Shown: positions 41,798 through 50,346, numbered from the stretch's first letter. The stretch is 64,000 bases of DNA from Streptomyces sp. NBC_01707 (GCF_041438805.1 NZ_CP109190.1:2728001-2792000); one strand, 5' to 3'. Notes: a model not told the origin generated them from the sequence alone. A program made the numbers and translations.

Positions 41798-43177
41798 ATG
41801 TCATCTGCACCATCGCGACGATTCGCAACACGACGACAGGTTCTGGCCGGCAGCGGCGCGACCGCTGTCTCGATCGCCTTCGCCGGGGCCTTCTCCGAAC
41901 TCTTCGCGGGCACCGCCGCCGCCCGTGGCCACAGCGGCTACGGGCCGCTGGTCCCCGACCCGGACGGCCTGCTCGATCTACCGAAGGGGTTCCGCTACCG
42001 GGTGCTGTCCCGGGAGGGCGACCGGCTCCGCTCCGGCGAGGGCCAGGTGCCCAGCAACCACGACGGCATGGCCGCCTTCGCCGGCCGCCGGGGCCGCGTC
42101 CACCTCGTCCGCAACCACGAGAACCGGGTCACCGCGAAGATCGCGGTCCCGGCCGTCGACGGCCTCACCTACGACCCGATGGGCAAGGGCGGCTGCACGG
42201 CACTGGAGCTCGACAGCCGCGGCGCCGTCCTCGGCGAACGCGTGGCCATCGCCGGCACCGCGGTGAACTGCGCGGGCGGCCGCACCCCTTGGGACACCTG
42301 GCTCACCTGCGAGGAGACCGAGGACCGGGCCGGCACGAACGGCTACACCAAGGACCACGGTTTCATCTTCGAGGTGGACGGCGCCGACCCGCGCCGCACC
42401 GGAGCCGTGCCGCTCACCGCGATGGGCCGGTTCCAGCACGAGGCGATCGCGATCGACCCGAACAACGGGATCGTCTACGAGACGGAGGACGCGTTCGAGA
42501 AGCCGTTCGGGCTCTTCTACCGCTTCCTGCCGGAGAAACCACTGGGCGGCACGGGCTCCTTGCGGGCCGGCGGCGAGCTGCAGGCCATGCGGGTGCCCGG
42601 CGTCCCCGACCTCTCCGTCATCCAGGAGACCGGTGCGAGCTTCGACCGGATCGAGTGGGTCCCCGTACCGGATCCACAGGCCGCGGCGACGCCCATCCGG
42701 CTGCAGGACTTCGGTCCGAAGGGCATCACACACGCCCAGAAGCTGGAGGGCTGCTACTGGGGCGGCTCGTCGGTCTACTTCGTCTCCAGCTTCGCGCAGA
42801 GTGCGGCGGGGTCGGCCGCCGACCACTTCGGCCAGGTGTGGCGGTACGAACCGAAGCACCGCCGCCTCACCCTGGTCGTCGTCTTCGGCCCGGGTACCGA
42901 TGTCCAGCTGCCCGGCGAGTCCCCCGACAACATCTGTCTGTCGTCCGACGGCGGGCTGATGGTGTGCGAGGACGGCAACGGCGCCCAGCATGTGTTCGGT
43001 GTGACGCGGAGCGGCGAGGTGTACGCGATGGCGCGCGGCCGGCAGAACATCGGTACGCCCCAGGAGCCCGAGTGGGGCGAGTTCGCCGGGGTCACGTTCG
43101 CGCCGGACGGCGGAACGATGTTCGTCAACTGCTACACGCCCGGGACCACGTTCGCCGTGACGGGCCCTTGGCGCTGA
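41798..43177 (+). CDS. PhoX-like alkaline phosphatase (DUF839), Tat-exported
   Basis: This is a 459-residue protein of the PhoX/DUF839 family. The ATG at 41798 follows GGGAG and gives a typical Tat signal (RRFATRRQVLAGSGATAVS, residues 7-25); the upstream ATG at 41714 adds unrelated residues. PhoX enzymes are calcium/iron-dependent phosphatases active outside the cell on phosphate esters. Conserved segments present are SNHDGMAAF, LVRNHENR, GGCTALELD, GGRTPWDTWLTCEET, GRFQHEAIAIDPN, YETEDAF, SPDNICLSSDGGLMVCEDG and GEFAGVTFAPDG, and they include the acidic and Cys metal ligands. A strong hairpin follows the stop codon. The actual substrate is not known. Confidence 0.9.
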   Translation: MSSAPSRRFATRRQVLAGSGATAVSIAFAGAFSELFAGTAAARGHSGYGPLVPDPDGLLDLPKGFRYRVLSREGDRLRSGEGQVPSNHDGMAAFAGRRGRVHLVRNHENRVTAKIAVPAVDGLTYDPMGKGGCTALELDSRGAVLGERVAIAGTAVNCAGGRTPWDTWLTCEETEDRAGTNGYTKDHGFIFEVDGADPRRTGAVPLTAMGRFQHEAIAIDPNNGIVYETEDAFEKPFGLFYRFLPEKPLGGTGSLRAGGELQAMRVPGVPDLSVIQETGASFDRIEWVPVPDPQAAATPIRLQDFGPKGITHAQKLEGCYWGGSSVYFVSSFAQSAAGSAADHFGQVWRYEPKHRRLTLVVVFGPGTDVQLPGESPDNICLSSDGGLMVCEDGNGAQHVFGVTRSGEVYAMARGRQNIGTPQEPEWGEFAGVTFAPDGGTMFVNCYTPGTTFAVTGPWR

Positions 43178-43188
43178 TGCGCTGAGCG

Positions 43189-43224
43189 GGTACGGGGCGG
43201 CGGCACCGCCCGCCGCCCCGTACC
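43189..43224 (+). terminator. Terminator after the PhoX-like gene
   Basis: A perfect 15-bp stem (GGTACGGGGCGGCGG / CCGCCGCCCCGTACC) with a 6-base loop starts 11 bases after the TGA. No U-tract is present. Confidence 0.8.
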
Positions 43225-43391
43225 GGATCGGTCCGTGGCACCCACCAGTTGGTCAAGGCCCGGTCCGCCGGGCGAGGTGACCACCGTGGTCGGAACCGCC
43301 GTGGGCCGACGAACGCGGCCGGGGCCACATCAACTCCAGGAAGGGCAGCAGCTGATGCCTCGGGCGTCCTCCGTGCGCGTCCGGTGCTTCG

Positions 43392-43592
43392 TCAGCCCGA
43401 GCAGGCCGTGCGCTGCGCCTCCTGCCACTCGCAGACCGGGCAGAGTGTGATCCCCTTGACGGACTCCGGATACTCGGTCGGCTCCCGGCACAGCACGCAC
43501 TCGGCGTACGGAGGTCCCGATTCCGCTGCGCCGGAAGCTACCGGCACCGGCACCGGCCTCGCGCCGGGCGTCTCGCAGTACGACTCGTCCAT
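43392..43592 (-). CDS. Small Zn-ribbon protein, unknown function
   Basis: About 66 residues from the ATG at 43592 (a GTG at 43598 is an alternative). The C-terminal half, AECVLCREPTEYPESV followed by KGITLCPVCEW, has two CxxC knuckles spaced like a zinc ribbon, and the end QEAQRTACSG is strongly reminiscent of a small protein family widespread in Streptomyces. The N-terminal half is Pro/Val-rich and probably disordered. It lies alone between phoX-like and ABC-transporter genes. It may be a nucleic-acid or protein-binding adaptor; there is no evidence for more. Confidence 0.75.
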   Translation of the reverse strand: MDESYCETPGARPVPVPVASGAAESGPPYAECVLCREPTEYPESVKGITLCPVCEWQEAQRTACSG

Positions 43593-43620
43593 GCTCACGA
43601 GCCTAAGGGGTGTCCCGTAG

Positions 43621-44289
43621 TCACCCGCGCAGCGAGGTGAGCCGGCAGACGACCGTCCCCACCGCGGCGGCCACGGCAGCGGCGCAGATCAGCGGTACGA
43701 CAGGGATGTGGACCGCCCCGGTCAGCGATCCGGTGACCAGCCCCGTGACCGCGTATCTCGCGGGCGAGCCGCTGGTCACCAGGGACAGCAGGGCGGCGAG
43801 CGCGGTGGTCGCGATCGACCAGCCGCGGCGGTGCAGTACCGGGCGTGTGCACAGCGCGCCGACCGCCGCCCCGAGCAACGCGCAGCAGGCGGCGGCGAGC
43901 AGCCCGGCGATTCCGGCGGGCAGCAGCGGAACGCGGACGGTGTGGTCGGCATTGGACGGATCGCTGATCAGCAGCACGATCGTGGTGACCGCCGTACCCA
44001 GCACTCCGGCGCAGCCCGTGGCGGTGAGCAGCGATGCCAGATGGACCTTCGGCTGCCCGGTCACGGCGGCGGCGACGGTCCGGGCGGCGGGCGGTTCCTG
44101 GGTGGCGCAGAGCTGTACGAGCCAGGCGGTGACGGGCAGGAGCGCGGCGGCGGCGTAACCGAGCGAGTCGAGCACGGGCTGCCCCGACCGGACTCCCACG
44201 GCGAGGAAGACCGCGTACAGCAGGACGGGGGCGAGCCAGCGCTGGGAGCGCAGCAGCAGGGCGGCCTGGTAGCGGATCAGCGCGGTCAT
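43621..44289 (-). CDS. ABC transporter permease-like membrane protein
   Basis: This is a 222-residue hydrophobic protein with about six predicted membrane segments, e.g. WLAPVLLYAVFLAVGV, LGYAAAALLPVTAWLVQL, LLAAACCALLGAAVGALC and HIPVVPLICAAAVAAAVGTV. The ATG at 44289 overlaps the ATPase stop as ATGA; residues before it in the longer frame belong to the neighbouring gene. ABC-2-like permeases of this size are typical partners of a single ATPase gene. The substrate cannot be deduced. Co-translation with the ATPase suggests the two form the transporter. Confidence 0.8.
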   Translation of the reverse strand: MTALIRYQAALLLRSQRWLAPVLLYAVFLAVGVRSGQPVLDSLGYAAAALLPVTAWLVQLCATQEPPAARTVAAAVTGQPKVHLASLLTATGCAGVLGTAVTTIVLLISDPSNADHTVRVPLLPAGIAGLLAAACCALLGAAVGALCTRPVLHRRGWSIATTALAALLSLVTSGSPARYAVTGLVTGSLTGAVHIPVVPLICAAAVAAAVGTVVCRLTSLRG

Positions 44290-45149
44290 GGGGTCCGGGA
44301 CGGTTCGGTTCGGGGTGTCGGTTCCGGTGCTGCCGATTCCGACAGCTGCCGGATGTGCCACGGCGGGCGGGCCGTCAGCAGGGCGCGCAGGAGTGCGTCC
44401 GAGTGCACGGCCGCGACCGTCAGCCGCAGTGTGCCGTCGGGCCCGGGTTCCTGCGCGGGGGCGCCCGGCAGCCCGGTCGGAAGGATGGCCCCGGACGCGC
44501 CGGTGACGTCGATCCGTACCCGCGGCCCGGTGTCGTACGCCACTTCCCGCGCCGCTACGGGGACGAGCCCGAGCCCCTCGACCCGGTGCGTGGTGTCGAT
44601 CACGCCCGCCAGCCGGCGCGGATCGTGGTCGACGAAGACGACGGTGGCCCCGGCCGTGACCCGTTCCGCGACGGCGCGGTCCAGCTCGTCACGGGCCGCC
44701 GTGTCCAGGCCGGTCCAGGCCTCGTCCAGGACGAGGAGTTCCGGTTCGGCGAGGAGTGCCTGGGCCACGGCGACCTTCTGGCTGGTGCCCTTGGAGAGTT
44801 CCGACATCGGTGTACGGGCGTGGTCGGCGGCCCCGAACCGGGCCAGCCATGCCTGCGCCCGTGCGGTCGCCTCGGCGGTGCGCAGGCCGTGGATCCGGCC
44901 CAGGTGGACGAGGTACCCGGCCGCGGTGAAGGGCAGCGCCGCCGGGAAGCGCTCGGGTACGTAGGCCGTACGCGGCCTGCGGCCGGTGATCCGCCCCTCG
45001 GTCGGGGCATCGATCCCCGTGACCAGCCTCAGCAGGGTTGATTTGCCCGAACCGTTGGCGCCCTCGATCCGGATCAGGGCGTGCGCGGGCAGGTCGAGGT
45101 CGACCCCGCGCAGCACCCACGGTCCGCCGAGGCCGTAGCGACGGCCCAC
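44286..45149 (-). CDS. ABC transporter ATP-binding protein
   Basis: This 287-residue ATPase has Walker A EGANGSGKSTLLRLVTG (residues ~29-45), a degenerate signature LSKGTSQKVAVAQALL (~118-133), Walker B LLVLDEAWTGLD and the switch His in VVFVDHDPRR. The GTG at 45149 is the first usable in-frame start after a stop codon; part of the first strand (VLRGVDLDLPAH) is close to the N-terminus, so no residues seem missing. The last ~85 residues are a C-terminal extension with a TGPRVRIDV strand. It lies 11 bases after the AIM24 gene and overlaps the permease gene, so the three probably form one transcript. Confidence 0.9.
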   Translation of the reverse strand: MGRRYGLGGPWVLRGVDLDLPAHALIRIEGANGSGKSTLLRLVTGIDAPTEGRITGRRPRTAYVPERFPAALPFTAAGYLVHLGRIHGLRTAEATARAQAWLARFGAADHARTPMSELSKGTSQKVAVAQALLAEPELLVLDEAWTGLDTAARDELDRAVAERVTAGATVVFVDHDPRRLAGVIDTTHRVEGLGLVPVAAREVAYDTGPRVRIDVTGASGAILPTGLPGAPAQEPGPDGTLRLTVAAVHSDALLRALLTARPPWHIRQLSESAAPEPTPRTEPSRTP

Positions 45150-45160
45150 CCCGGTCAGGT

Positions 45161-45838
45161 TCAGTTGGCCGATGCCTTCTCGGGCTTGAGCTCACTGGGC
45201 CGTACGATCACGAACCCCTCGCCGTCCAGCCGCAGTTGGACGGCCTCCCCGGAGCCGCCGCGGATCATCGAGCCGAAGCTCTGCGAGCGGTGCAGCGACG
45301 TGGCCAGTTGACTACTCCAGCCGACCACGGCGTCCGTGTCGACGCACACCGGCTGCTGGGCCGTGACCGGGATCACTATGGGATGCCCCTCACACATCAG
45401 GCCGAGCTTGCCGTAACCGCTGAAGACGCTGTTGAAGATTCCGCCGCCGGTCATTCCGGCACCCTTCACCGTCTTGATCTCGTACGAGAGCGTGGCGTCG
45501 AAACACAGGACGTTGCGACCGTTGATGGTGAGCACGTCGCCCTGCTCCATCTCCACGATGAAGCAGTTGGCGGCCTCGTGGGCGAACCACGCCTCGCCCT
45601 GACCGCGGACCGCCATCAGCGGCAGGCCCTCTCCGGTGACGGCGCGCTTGAGCATGCCGCCGAGGCCCTGCCCCTTGCGCTCGAACTGCAGATCGCCGCG
45701 GAAGGCGACCATCGATCCCTGCCGTGCGTGCATCTCGCCGTTCACGGCGTACTTGATGGACTTGGTGTTCTGCAGGGTCATTCCCGGGGCGGTTGCCGGC
45801 TTGACCATGTTCTCGCTGGAAAAGAGATCGCTCTTCAT
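45161..45838 (-). CDS. AIM24 family protein
   Basis: This is a 225-residue beta-rich protein of the AIM24/TBP-like family (MKSDLFSSENMVKPATAPGM start; GEMHARQGSMVAFRGDLQFE, GQGEAWFAHEAANCFIVEMEQGDVLTINGRN, GGGIFNSVFSGYGKLGLMCEGHPIVIPV). AIM24-type proteins form trimers; bacterial roles are poorly known but they are often encoded near membrane or transport genes. The ATG at 45838 is chosen over 45853 because the conserved start is here and GAGG lies about ten bases upstream. It is followed at once by the ABC transporter pair. Confidence 0.85.
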   Translation of the reverse strand: MKSDLFSSENMVKPATAPGMTLQNTKSIKYAVNGEMHARQGSMVAFRGDLQFERKGQGLGGMLKRAVTGEGLPLMAVRGQGEAWFAHEAANCFIVEMEQGDVLTINGRNVLCFDATLSYEIKTVKGAGMTGGGIFNSVFSGYGKLGLMCEGHPIVIPVTAQQPVCVDTDAVVGWSSQLATSLHRSQSFGSMIRGGSGEAVQLRLDGEGFVIVRPSELKPEKASAN

Positions 45839-45921
45839 GCGGTGCATCCTCACCCGGAGCGATTCATTCCGCCAAGGAGCCGGGAAACCCGGGCGAGGGG
45901 ACGGCTGGCAGACTTGGACGA

Positions 45922-46689
45922 GTGAGCAGCAACGACATCTCCCCTCCCCTGTCCCAGCCGGACTCCCCGGCCCGGCAGGGCGCCACGTCCACGTCCGTCT
46001 CCCCCTTCCAGTCCGAGCGGAACAGCCGGGACGAGGCCCCGCAGTACGTGCTGCCGCTGGTCGTGCACATCGAGAAGACCGCCCCCCCGGCCCGCACCGA
46101 CGCGCTGCGCACCGCCGCCCGCGCGGTCCTCGTGATGCTCTCCGACGAGCGGTCCGTCGGTGAGGGCGAGTGGGCGCAGGCCATCCACGACTGGCAGGAC
46201 GCCCGGATCCGCAAGGTGGTGCGCCGGGCGCGCGGCGCGGAGTGGCGCAAGGCGTCCGCCCTTCCCGGCATCACGGTCACGGGCGAGAGCGCCGAGGTGC
46301 GGGTGTTCCCGCCGGTACCGCTGGACGGCTGGCCGAAGGAACTGGCCAAGCTCCAGGTGTCCGGCACGGATCTGGACGACCCCGAGCCGCCTGCCGCACC
46401 CGACCCGTCCGGCCCGGTGCTGTGGCTGAACCCGGAGCTCGGCATGTCCGCGGGCAAGGAGATGGCCCAGGCCGGGCACGGCGCACAGCTCGCCTGGTGG
46501 GAGTTGTCGGAGACGGAGCGCAAGGCCTGGCGCGAGGCCGGGTTCCCGCTCTCCGTCGCCACCCCGGACGCCGCCCGCTGGGCGGAACTCACTGTGAGCG
46601 GACTTCCGGTGGTGCGCGACGCCGGCTTCACGGAGATCGCCCCTGGGTCCTGCACGGTGGTCGCCGACCATCCGGCGCTGCGTCGCTGA
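45922..46689 (+). CDS. PTH2-family peptidyl-tRNA hydrolase
   Basis: This 255-residue protein from a GTG start has its PTH2-type domain divided in an unusual way: an N-terminal part (QYVLPLVVHIEKTAPPARTDAL, residues ~41-62) and a C-terminal part with LWLNPELGMSAGKEMAQAGHGAQLAWWEL (~165-193), the KxxAQxxH region that contains the catalytic residues, and ending SCTVVADHPALRR. PTH2 enzymes release peptides from tRNA. The first 40 residues are disordered and Ser/Pro-rich. The family call is good; activity may be altered because the domain is longer than canonical PTH2. The stop codon lies in the first unit of a tandem repeat. Confidence 0.78.
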   Translation: MSSNDISPPLSQPDSPARQGATSTSVSPFQSERNSRDEAPQYVLPLVVHIEKTAPPARTDALRTAARAVLVMLSDERSVGEGEWAQAIHDWQDARIRKVVRRARGAEWRKASALPGITVTGESAEVRVFPPVPLDGWPKELAKLQVSGTDLDDPEPPAAPDPSGPVLWLNPELGMSAGKEMAQAGHGAQLAWWELSETERKAWREAGFPLSVATPDAARWAELTVSGLPVVRDAGFTEIAPGSCTVVADHPALRR

Positions 46690-46766
46690 GCGTCGAGCGC
46701 TGCGTCGCTGAGCGTCGAGCGCTGCGTCGCTGAGCGTCCGGCGCCGCGTCGCCGGGCGTCCGGCGT
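46679..46766 (+). repeat. Four tandem 22-bp repeats over the stop codon of the PTH2-type gene
   Basis: Units start at 46679, 46701, 46723 and 46745. The first two are identical (TGCGTCGCTGAGCGTCGAGC plus GC); the third differs in two positions and the fourth in several more. The stop codon TGA sits in the first unit and is duplicated in the next ones. Slippage or unequal recombination at the 3' end of the gene is the simplest origin. Confidence 0.9.
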
Positions 46767-46915
46767 GCGCCGTTGAACACTCCGGTGCGCCGCTGCGTAT
46801 CTCCCGATACTGCCCGACCGGCACTACTGACCAGTATCTTGAGCGACCAGTCAGGCGCCGGTCGTTGGAACCGGCAGTTGATTCGACGCCGTCACACCTC
46901 GGCCCGGGAGAAACC

Positions 46916-47662
46916 TTGTTGCGACGCATCAACGGAACGGCACTCATCATCGCGGCACTTGTCGCCACGATCGGCGCGCTCGCCTATCCCGTCTGGTCCT
47001 ATGCCGACCGTTCCGGCACCGGTCAGGCCAATCTCAACGCGTCCACCGTCGCCACGCAGTGGGGTCCGCTCTCCGCGACCGACCGGGACTTCCTGGTGAA
47101 GGTGCGCCTGGCCGGGCTCTGGGAGCTCCCCGCCGGGCAGCAGGCCATCGAGCGTGCCCCCAGCGAGGCGGTCAAGGCCGCCGGGGACCATCTGGTGGTC
47201 GGGCACACGGATCTGGACCGCCGGGCCCGGGACGTGGCCGCCAAGCTCGGGGTGGAACTGCCGAACCAGCCGACCGAGCAGCAGCAGGGCTGGCTGCGCG
47301 AGCTGACTGCGGCGAGCGGTGAGGACTACGAGCGCAAGTTCGCCAATCTGCTGCGGGCCGCACACGGCAAGGTCTTCGGTCTGATCGGCCAGGTCCGGAA
47401 CACCACCCGCAATTCGCTCATCCGTCAGCTGGCCACCGACGCCAACCAGACCGTGCTGGACCACATCACCATGCTGGAGGGCACCGGCTTCGTCGACTAC
47501 GACGCGATCGCACGCGACGCGGCCGCCACGGCGACGGCCAGTCCGACCGGGCCGCCCGCACCGACCGGTGGGACGGTGCCGGGCCAGCCGGTGCCCGCGG
47601 AGCCGACCGGGGACCAGTCGTTCACTTCGCGTCCGTCCACCATGCCGATGCCGATGCCCTGA
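46916..47662 (+). CDS. DUF4142 domain protein, membrane-anchored or exported
   Basis: This is a 248-residue protein from a TTG at 46916 that is preceded by GGGAGAAACC; the longer frame from 46865 lacks a ribosome site. An N-terminal hydrophobic helix (ALIIAALVATIGALAYPVW, residues ~7-25) is a signal anchor. Residues ~45-190 form the all-helical DUF4142 domain (SATDRDFLVKVRLAGLWEL, DHLVVGHTDLDRRARDVAAK, LDHITMLEGTGFVDYD), a ferritin-like bundle of unknown function. The C-terminus is Pro/Thr/Gly-rich and likely extended in the wall. It precedes the MNIO gene, but a hairpin lies between. Confidence 0.85.
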   Translation: MLRRINGTALIIAALVATIGALAYPVWSYADRSGTGQANLNASTVATQWGPLSATDRDFLVKVRLAGLWELPAGQQAIERAPSEAVKAAGDHLVVGHTDLDRRARDVAAKLGVELPNQPTEQQQGWLRELTAASGEDYERKFANLLRAAHGKVFGLIGQVRNTTRNSLIRQLATDANQTVLDHITMLEGTGFVDYDAIARDAAATATASPTGPPAPTGGTVPGQPVPAEPTGDQSFTSRPSTMPMPMP

Positions 47663-47684
47663 TCCGGCCCTCCCCGGGGCCGGA
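47663..47684 (+). terminator. Possible terminator after the DUF4142 gene
   Basis: TCCGGCCC pairs perfectly with GGGCCGGA around a 6-base loop, directly after the TGA. The stem is short, so partial read-through into the MNIO gene is possible. Confidence 0.55.
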
Positions 47685-47776
47685 ACCTCAAATCCTGCTC
47701 TGAACGTCCCCCTCTTCGGATTGGCCCCCGCCCTGCGGGGCCATTACCCCTGCACGGAGTGGAGGAGGGGGACACC

Positions 47777-49171
47777 ATGGAGCTGGGCATCGGTATCGGC
47801 TGGCGGCCGGAGATCGCGGACGCGGTGGAAGCACTGCCGGGGATCGACTGGGTGGAAGCGGTCGCGGAGAACCTCTGCACCGACCATCTGCCCGACTCCC
47901 TGGTACGGCTCCGCACGCGCGGCGTGACCGTCGTCCCGCACGGCGTCTCGCTGGGCCTCGGCGGCGCCGACCGCCCCGACCCCGCCCGACTCGCCGACCT
48001 CGCCGCCCGGGCCGTGCTGCTGGGCACGCCACTGGTCACGGAGCACATCGCGTTCGTGCGGGCCGGGGGTCCGCGCACCGCGTCACCGAGGCTCGAAGCG
48101 GGCCACCTGCTGCCCGTACCGAGGACCTGGGAAGCGCTGGACGTCCTGTGCGAGAACGTGCGGATCGCCCAGGACTCGCTGCCGGTGCCGCTGGCGCTGG
48201 AGAACATCGCGGCGCTGATCTCCTGGCCCGGCGAGGAGCTGACAGAGGGCCAGTTCCTGGCAGAACTGGTCGAGCGCACCGGCGTCCGGCTGCTGATCGA
48301 TGTCGCCAACCTGCACACCAACCACGTCAACCGTGGCGAGGACCCCGCAAAGGCGCTCGACGAAATGCCGGTGGAGGCGATCGCGTACGTACATGTGGCG
48401 GGCGGCATCGAGAAGGACGGCGTCTGGCACGACACGCACGCCCACCCGGTGACCCGGCCCGTCCTGGACGTACTCGCCGAGCTCCGCGCCCGGATCGCGC
48501 CGCCCGGTGTTCTGCTCGAGCGTGACGACGACTTCCCGCCCGCGGAGGAACTGGCGGGCGAACTGACCGCTGTCCGCACCACGTTGGAAGCGGCGGGGAA
48601 GGCCCGGTCGCGCTCCACGTCCGAGACGGAGGCGTCCGGCCACGGCGACGTCGCCCCGGCCGCCTCCCCGGTCCGGTCCGCGGATGACACCACCACGACC
48701 GCGGACGACACCACCACGACCGCCACCGGCACCCGCGCCACCGAAACCGGTGTCGCCGTCGACGGAGCGCGCGACCGCGTCGCCGTCGCCCAGACCGCGT
48801 TGCTCTCCGCCCTCGTGGCCGGCACCCCGGCGCCCGAAGGCTTCGACCACCGTCGCCTGGGCGTCCAGAGCCGTGCCCTGGCCGCCAAGCGGGCCGACGT
48901 CGTCGCCAAGGTGGCGCCCGAGCTGCCCGGGATCCTCGGCGACGGCTACCGAGAGGCCTTCCTCTCCTACGCGAGGACGCGCCCCATGTCCGCCGGATAC
49001 CGGCGCGACGCGCTGGACTTCGCCGAGCAGCTGCTGATCGCCGGCCGGCCCGCGGACGACATCGCCCGGCGCCGGCTGACCCACTGGTGGCAGGACCGTG
49101 CGGCCGCCAGGCCGCCCCGTCGCACGACCCGGCTGGTACGGGCCGCCCGCGCCGCGATCGGCGGAAGGTGA
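47777..49171 (+). CDS. MNIO (DUF692) peptide-modifying iron oxidase with fused C-terminal domain
   Basis: This is a 464-residue protein from the ATG at 47777 (GGAGGAGGGG site). Residues 1-270 are a DUF692 TIM barrel with all expected metal ligands: His55 (VPHGVSLG), His90 (TEHIAF), Glu142 ([10 protein letters not shown]), Asp175/Asn178/His180/His183 ([14 protein letters not shown]), His206, His218/His221 and Glu249 (LLERDDDFP). MNIO enzymes use two or three iron ions and O2 to modify cysteines or C-termini of ribosomally made peptides. Residues ~270-335 are a Thr-rich linker with a duplicated ADDTTTT unit. Residues ~340-464 form a helical domain where a separate partner protein would normally bind the substrate. 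The next gene, 5 bases later, encodes a Cys-rich tail. Confidence 0.88.
   Translation: MELGIGIGWRPEIADAVEALPGIDWVEAVAENLCTDHLPDSLVRLRTRGVTVVPHGVSLGLGGADRPDPARLADLAARAVLLGTPLVTEHIAFVRAGGPRTASPRLEAGHLLPVPRTWEALDVLCENVRIAQDSLPVPLALENIAALISWPGEELTEGQFLAELVERTGVRLLIDVANLHTNHVNRGEDPAKALDEMPVEAIAYVHVAGGIEKDGVWHDTHAHPVTRPVLDVLAELRARIAPPGVLLERDDDFPPAEELAGELTAVRTTLEAAGKARSRSTSETEASGHGDVAPAASPVRSADDTTTTADDTTTTATGTRATETGVAVDGARDRVAVAQTALLSALVAGTPAPEGFDHRRLGVQSRALAAKRADVVAKVAPELPGILGDGYREAFLSYARTRPMSAGYRRDALDFAEQLLIAGRPADDIARRRLTHWWQDRAAARPPRRTTRLVRAARAAIGGR
48680..48721 (+). repeat. 21-bp direct repeat in the MNIO linker
   Basis: Two copies of a 21-bp unit (48680-48700 and 48701-48721) differ at one base and encode the repeated ADDTTTT linker segment. 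It is in frame, so copy-number change would only alter linker length. Confidence 0.85.
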
Positions 49172-49176
49172 CCGGA

Positions 49177-50241
49177 ATGAACGTCGTCGCTCTGCTCGTG
49201 ACGCTCGGCGTCGTCGCCTCCTCCACGCTCCTGATCGTGGGGCTCTCGAAGGCCCGGCGCGGACCGGGTGGCCCTGTGCACGACCTCTACGAAGTGGCCT
49301 TCCTGAACGGAGGGCCCGGCAGGGTCGTGGACACCGCGCTCACCACGCTCCAGGCCGACGGACGCCTGGTGGTCGGCGGCCCCGGCATCGTCGCCATCAC
49401 ACGGCCGATCGCCGACGACCCGGTGGAGAGGGCCGTACTGCAGGCGCACGCCGCCGCCCCCAGCGGCGCGCTGCACACCCTGCGGGACACGGCGATGCGG
49501 CACCCGGCCGTGCAGGAGGTCGGCGACGGACTCGCGGCCCGCGGTCTGCTGGCCGCGCCGGAGGCCACCCGGAAGTGGCGCCGCTGGGGCTTGTTCCAGG
49601 GTCTGGGCTGCCTGCTGGCCGTTCCTGCGTCCTTCGCGGTGACGGTGGCTCAGTTCGTGACGGACGACGACCAGACCGGCTTCCATGTCCCCTTCGTCGT
49701 CAAGGTGCTCCCCGCCCTGCTCGTCGGCATCCCGATCGGACTCGTCTGCGCGGGCATCGCCCGTGCCCGGATCACCGGGGCGGGCAGGCAGGCGGCCCGG
49801 CAGTACCACGCCGCCCACGTCGGCACGGCTGAGCCGGCCCATCTGGTGGCGACGCTCGGGCTGCGTGCGTTGCCCGATCCCGTACTGCGGACGCAGCTGG
49901 TGACGGCGGCACGGATGCGGACGACCACCGGGCGGCGGCCGATGTCGCCCTCGCACGCCTCCACGTCCTCCACCGGCAGCGGGGACTACCTCATGGCGAC
50001 GGCGTGGTGCGCCGGTTCGGGCCCGGCCGACTCCGGCTGCGGAAGTTCCAGCGGAACCCCTGGCGGCGGAGGCAGCGGTTGCGGCGCAGGCGGCGGAGCG
50101 TGTGGTTCGGGGAGCAGCTGCAGTTCGGGAAGCAGTTGCAGTTCCGGCTCCAGCTGCTCCAGCAGCAGTTGTTCCAGCTCCAGTTGTTCCAGCTCCAGTT
50201 GTTCCAGCAGCAGTGGTTCGAGCTGCGGCAGCAGTTCCTGA
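49177..50241 (+). CDS. TIGR04222 membrane protein with 11-cysteine C-terminal tail
   Basis: This is a 354-residue protein that starts 5 bases after the MNIO gene. Residues 1-250 are the TIGR04222 domain: an N-terminal membrane helix (VVALLVTLGVVASSTLLIVGL), the conserved segment DLYEVAFLNGGPGRVVDTALTTLQADGRL, two more membrane helices (~145-165 and ~175-200), then RQYHAAHVG. Residues 278-354 are a low-complexity tail of Ser, Gly and 11 Cys, with GSSC and SSSSC repeats. The tail has the look of a RiPP core: repeated Cys in a simple Ser/Gly context, next to a Cys-modifying MNIO enzyme. Low-complexity Cys-rich ends are known for TIGR04222 members, but their modification has not been shown to my knowledge. 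Confidence 0.88.
   Translation: MNVVALLVTLGVVASSTLLIVGLSKARRGPGGPVHDLYEVAFLNGGPGRVVDTALTTLQADGRLVVGGPGIVAITRPIADDPVERAVLQAHAAAPSGALHTLRDTAMRHPAVQEVGDGLAARGLLAAPEATRKWRRWGLFQGLGCLLAVPASFAVTVAQFVTDDDQTGFHVPFVVKVLPALLVGIPIGLVCAGIARARITGAGRQAARQYHAAHVGTAEPAHLVATLGLRALPDPVLRTQLVTAARMRTTTGRRPMSPSHASTSSTGSGDYLMATAWCAGSGPADSGCGSSSGTPGGGGSGCGAGGGACGSGSSCSSGSSCSSGSSCSSSSCSSSSCSSSSCSSSSGSSCGSSS
50110..50235 (+). repeat. Low-complexity repeats coding the Ser/Cys tail
   Basis: Short in-frame repeats such as AGCTCCAGTTGTTCC occur several times in a row and encode the SSSSC units. Such DNA can expand or contract by slippage without shifting frame, so tail length and cysteine number may vary between strains. 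Confidence 0.8.
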
Positions 50242-50346
50242 ACGGGCCGCTCCGCGACCACCACTGCCGCCTCGGTCTCCTCGCTGCACGTCCGCATGTT
50301 GGAAAGCCGTGGCGCTCCGCCGTCCGCCTCGCATAGAAATCCCGAC

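Noticed and set aside
46679..46766. Possible CRISPR array
   Set aside because: The 22-bp units are directly adjacent, with no unique spacers, and begin inside a coding sequence.
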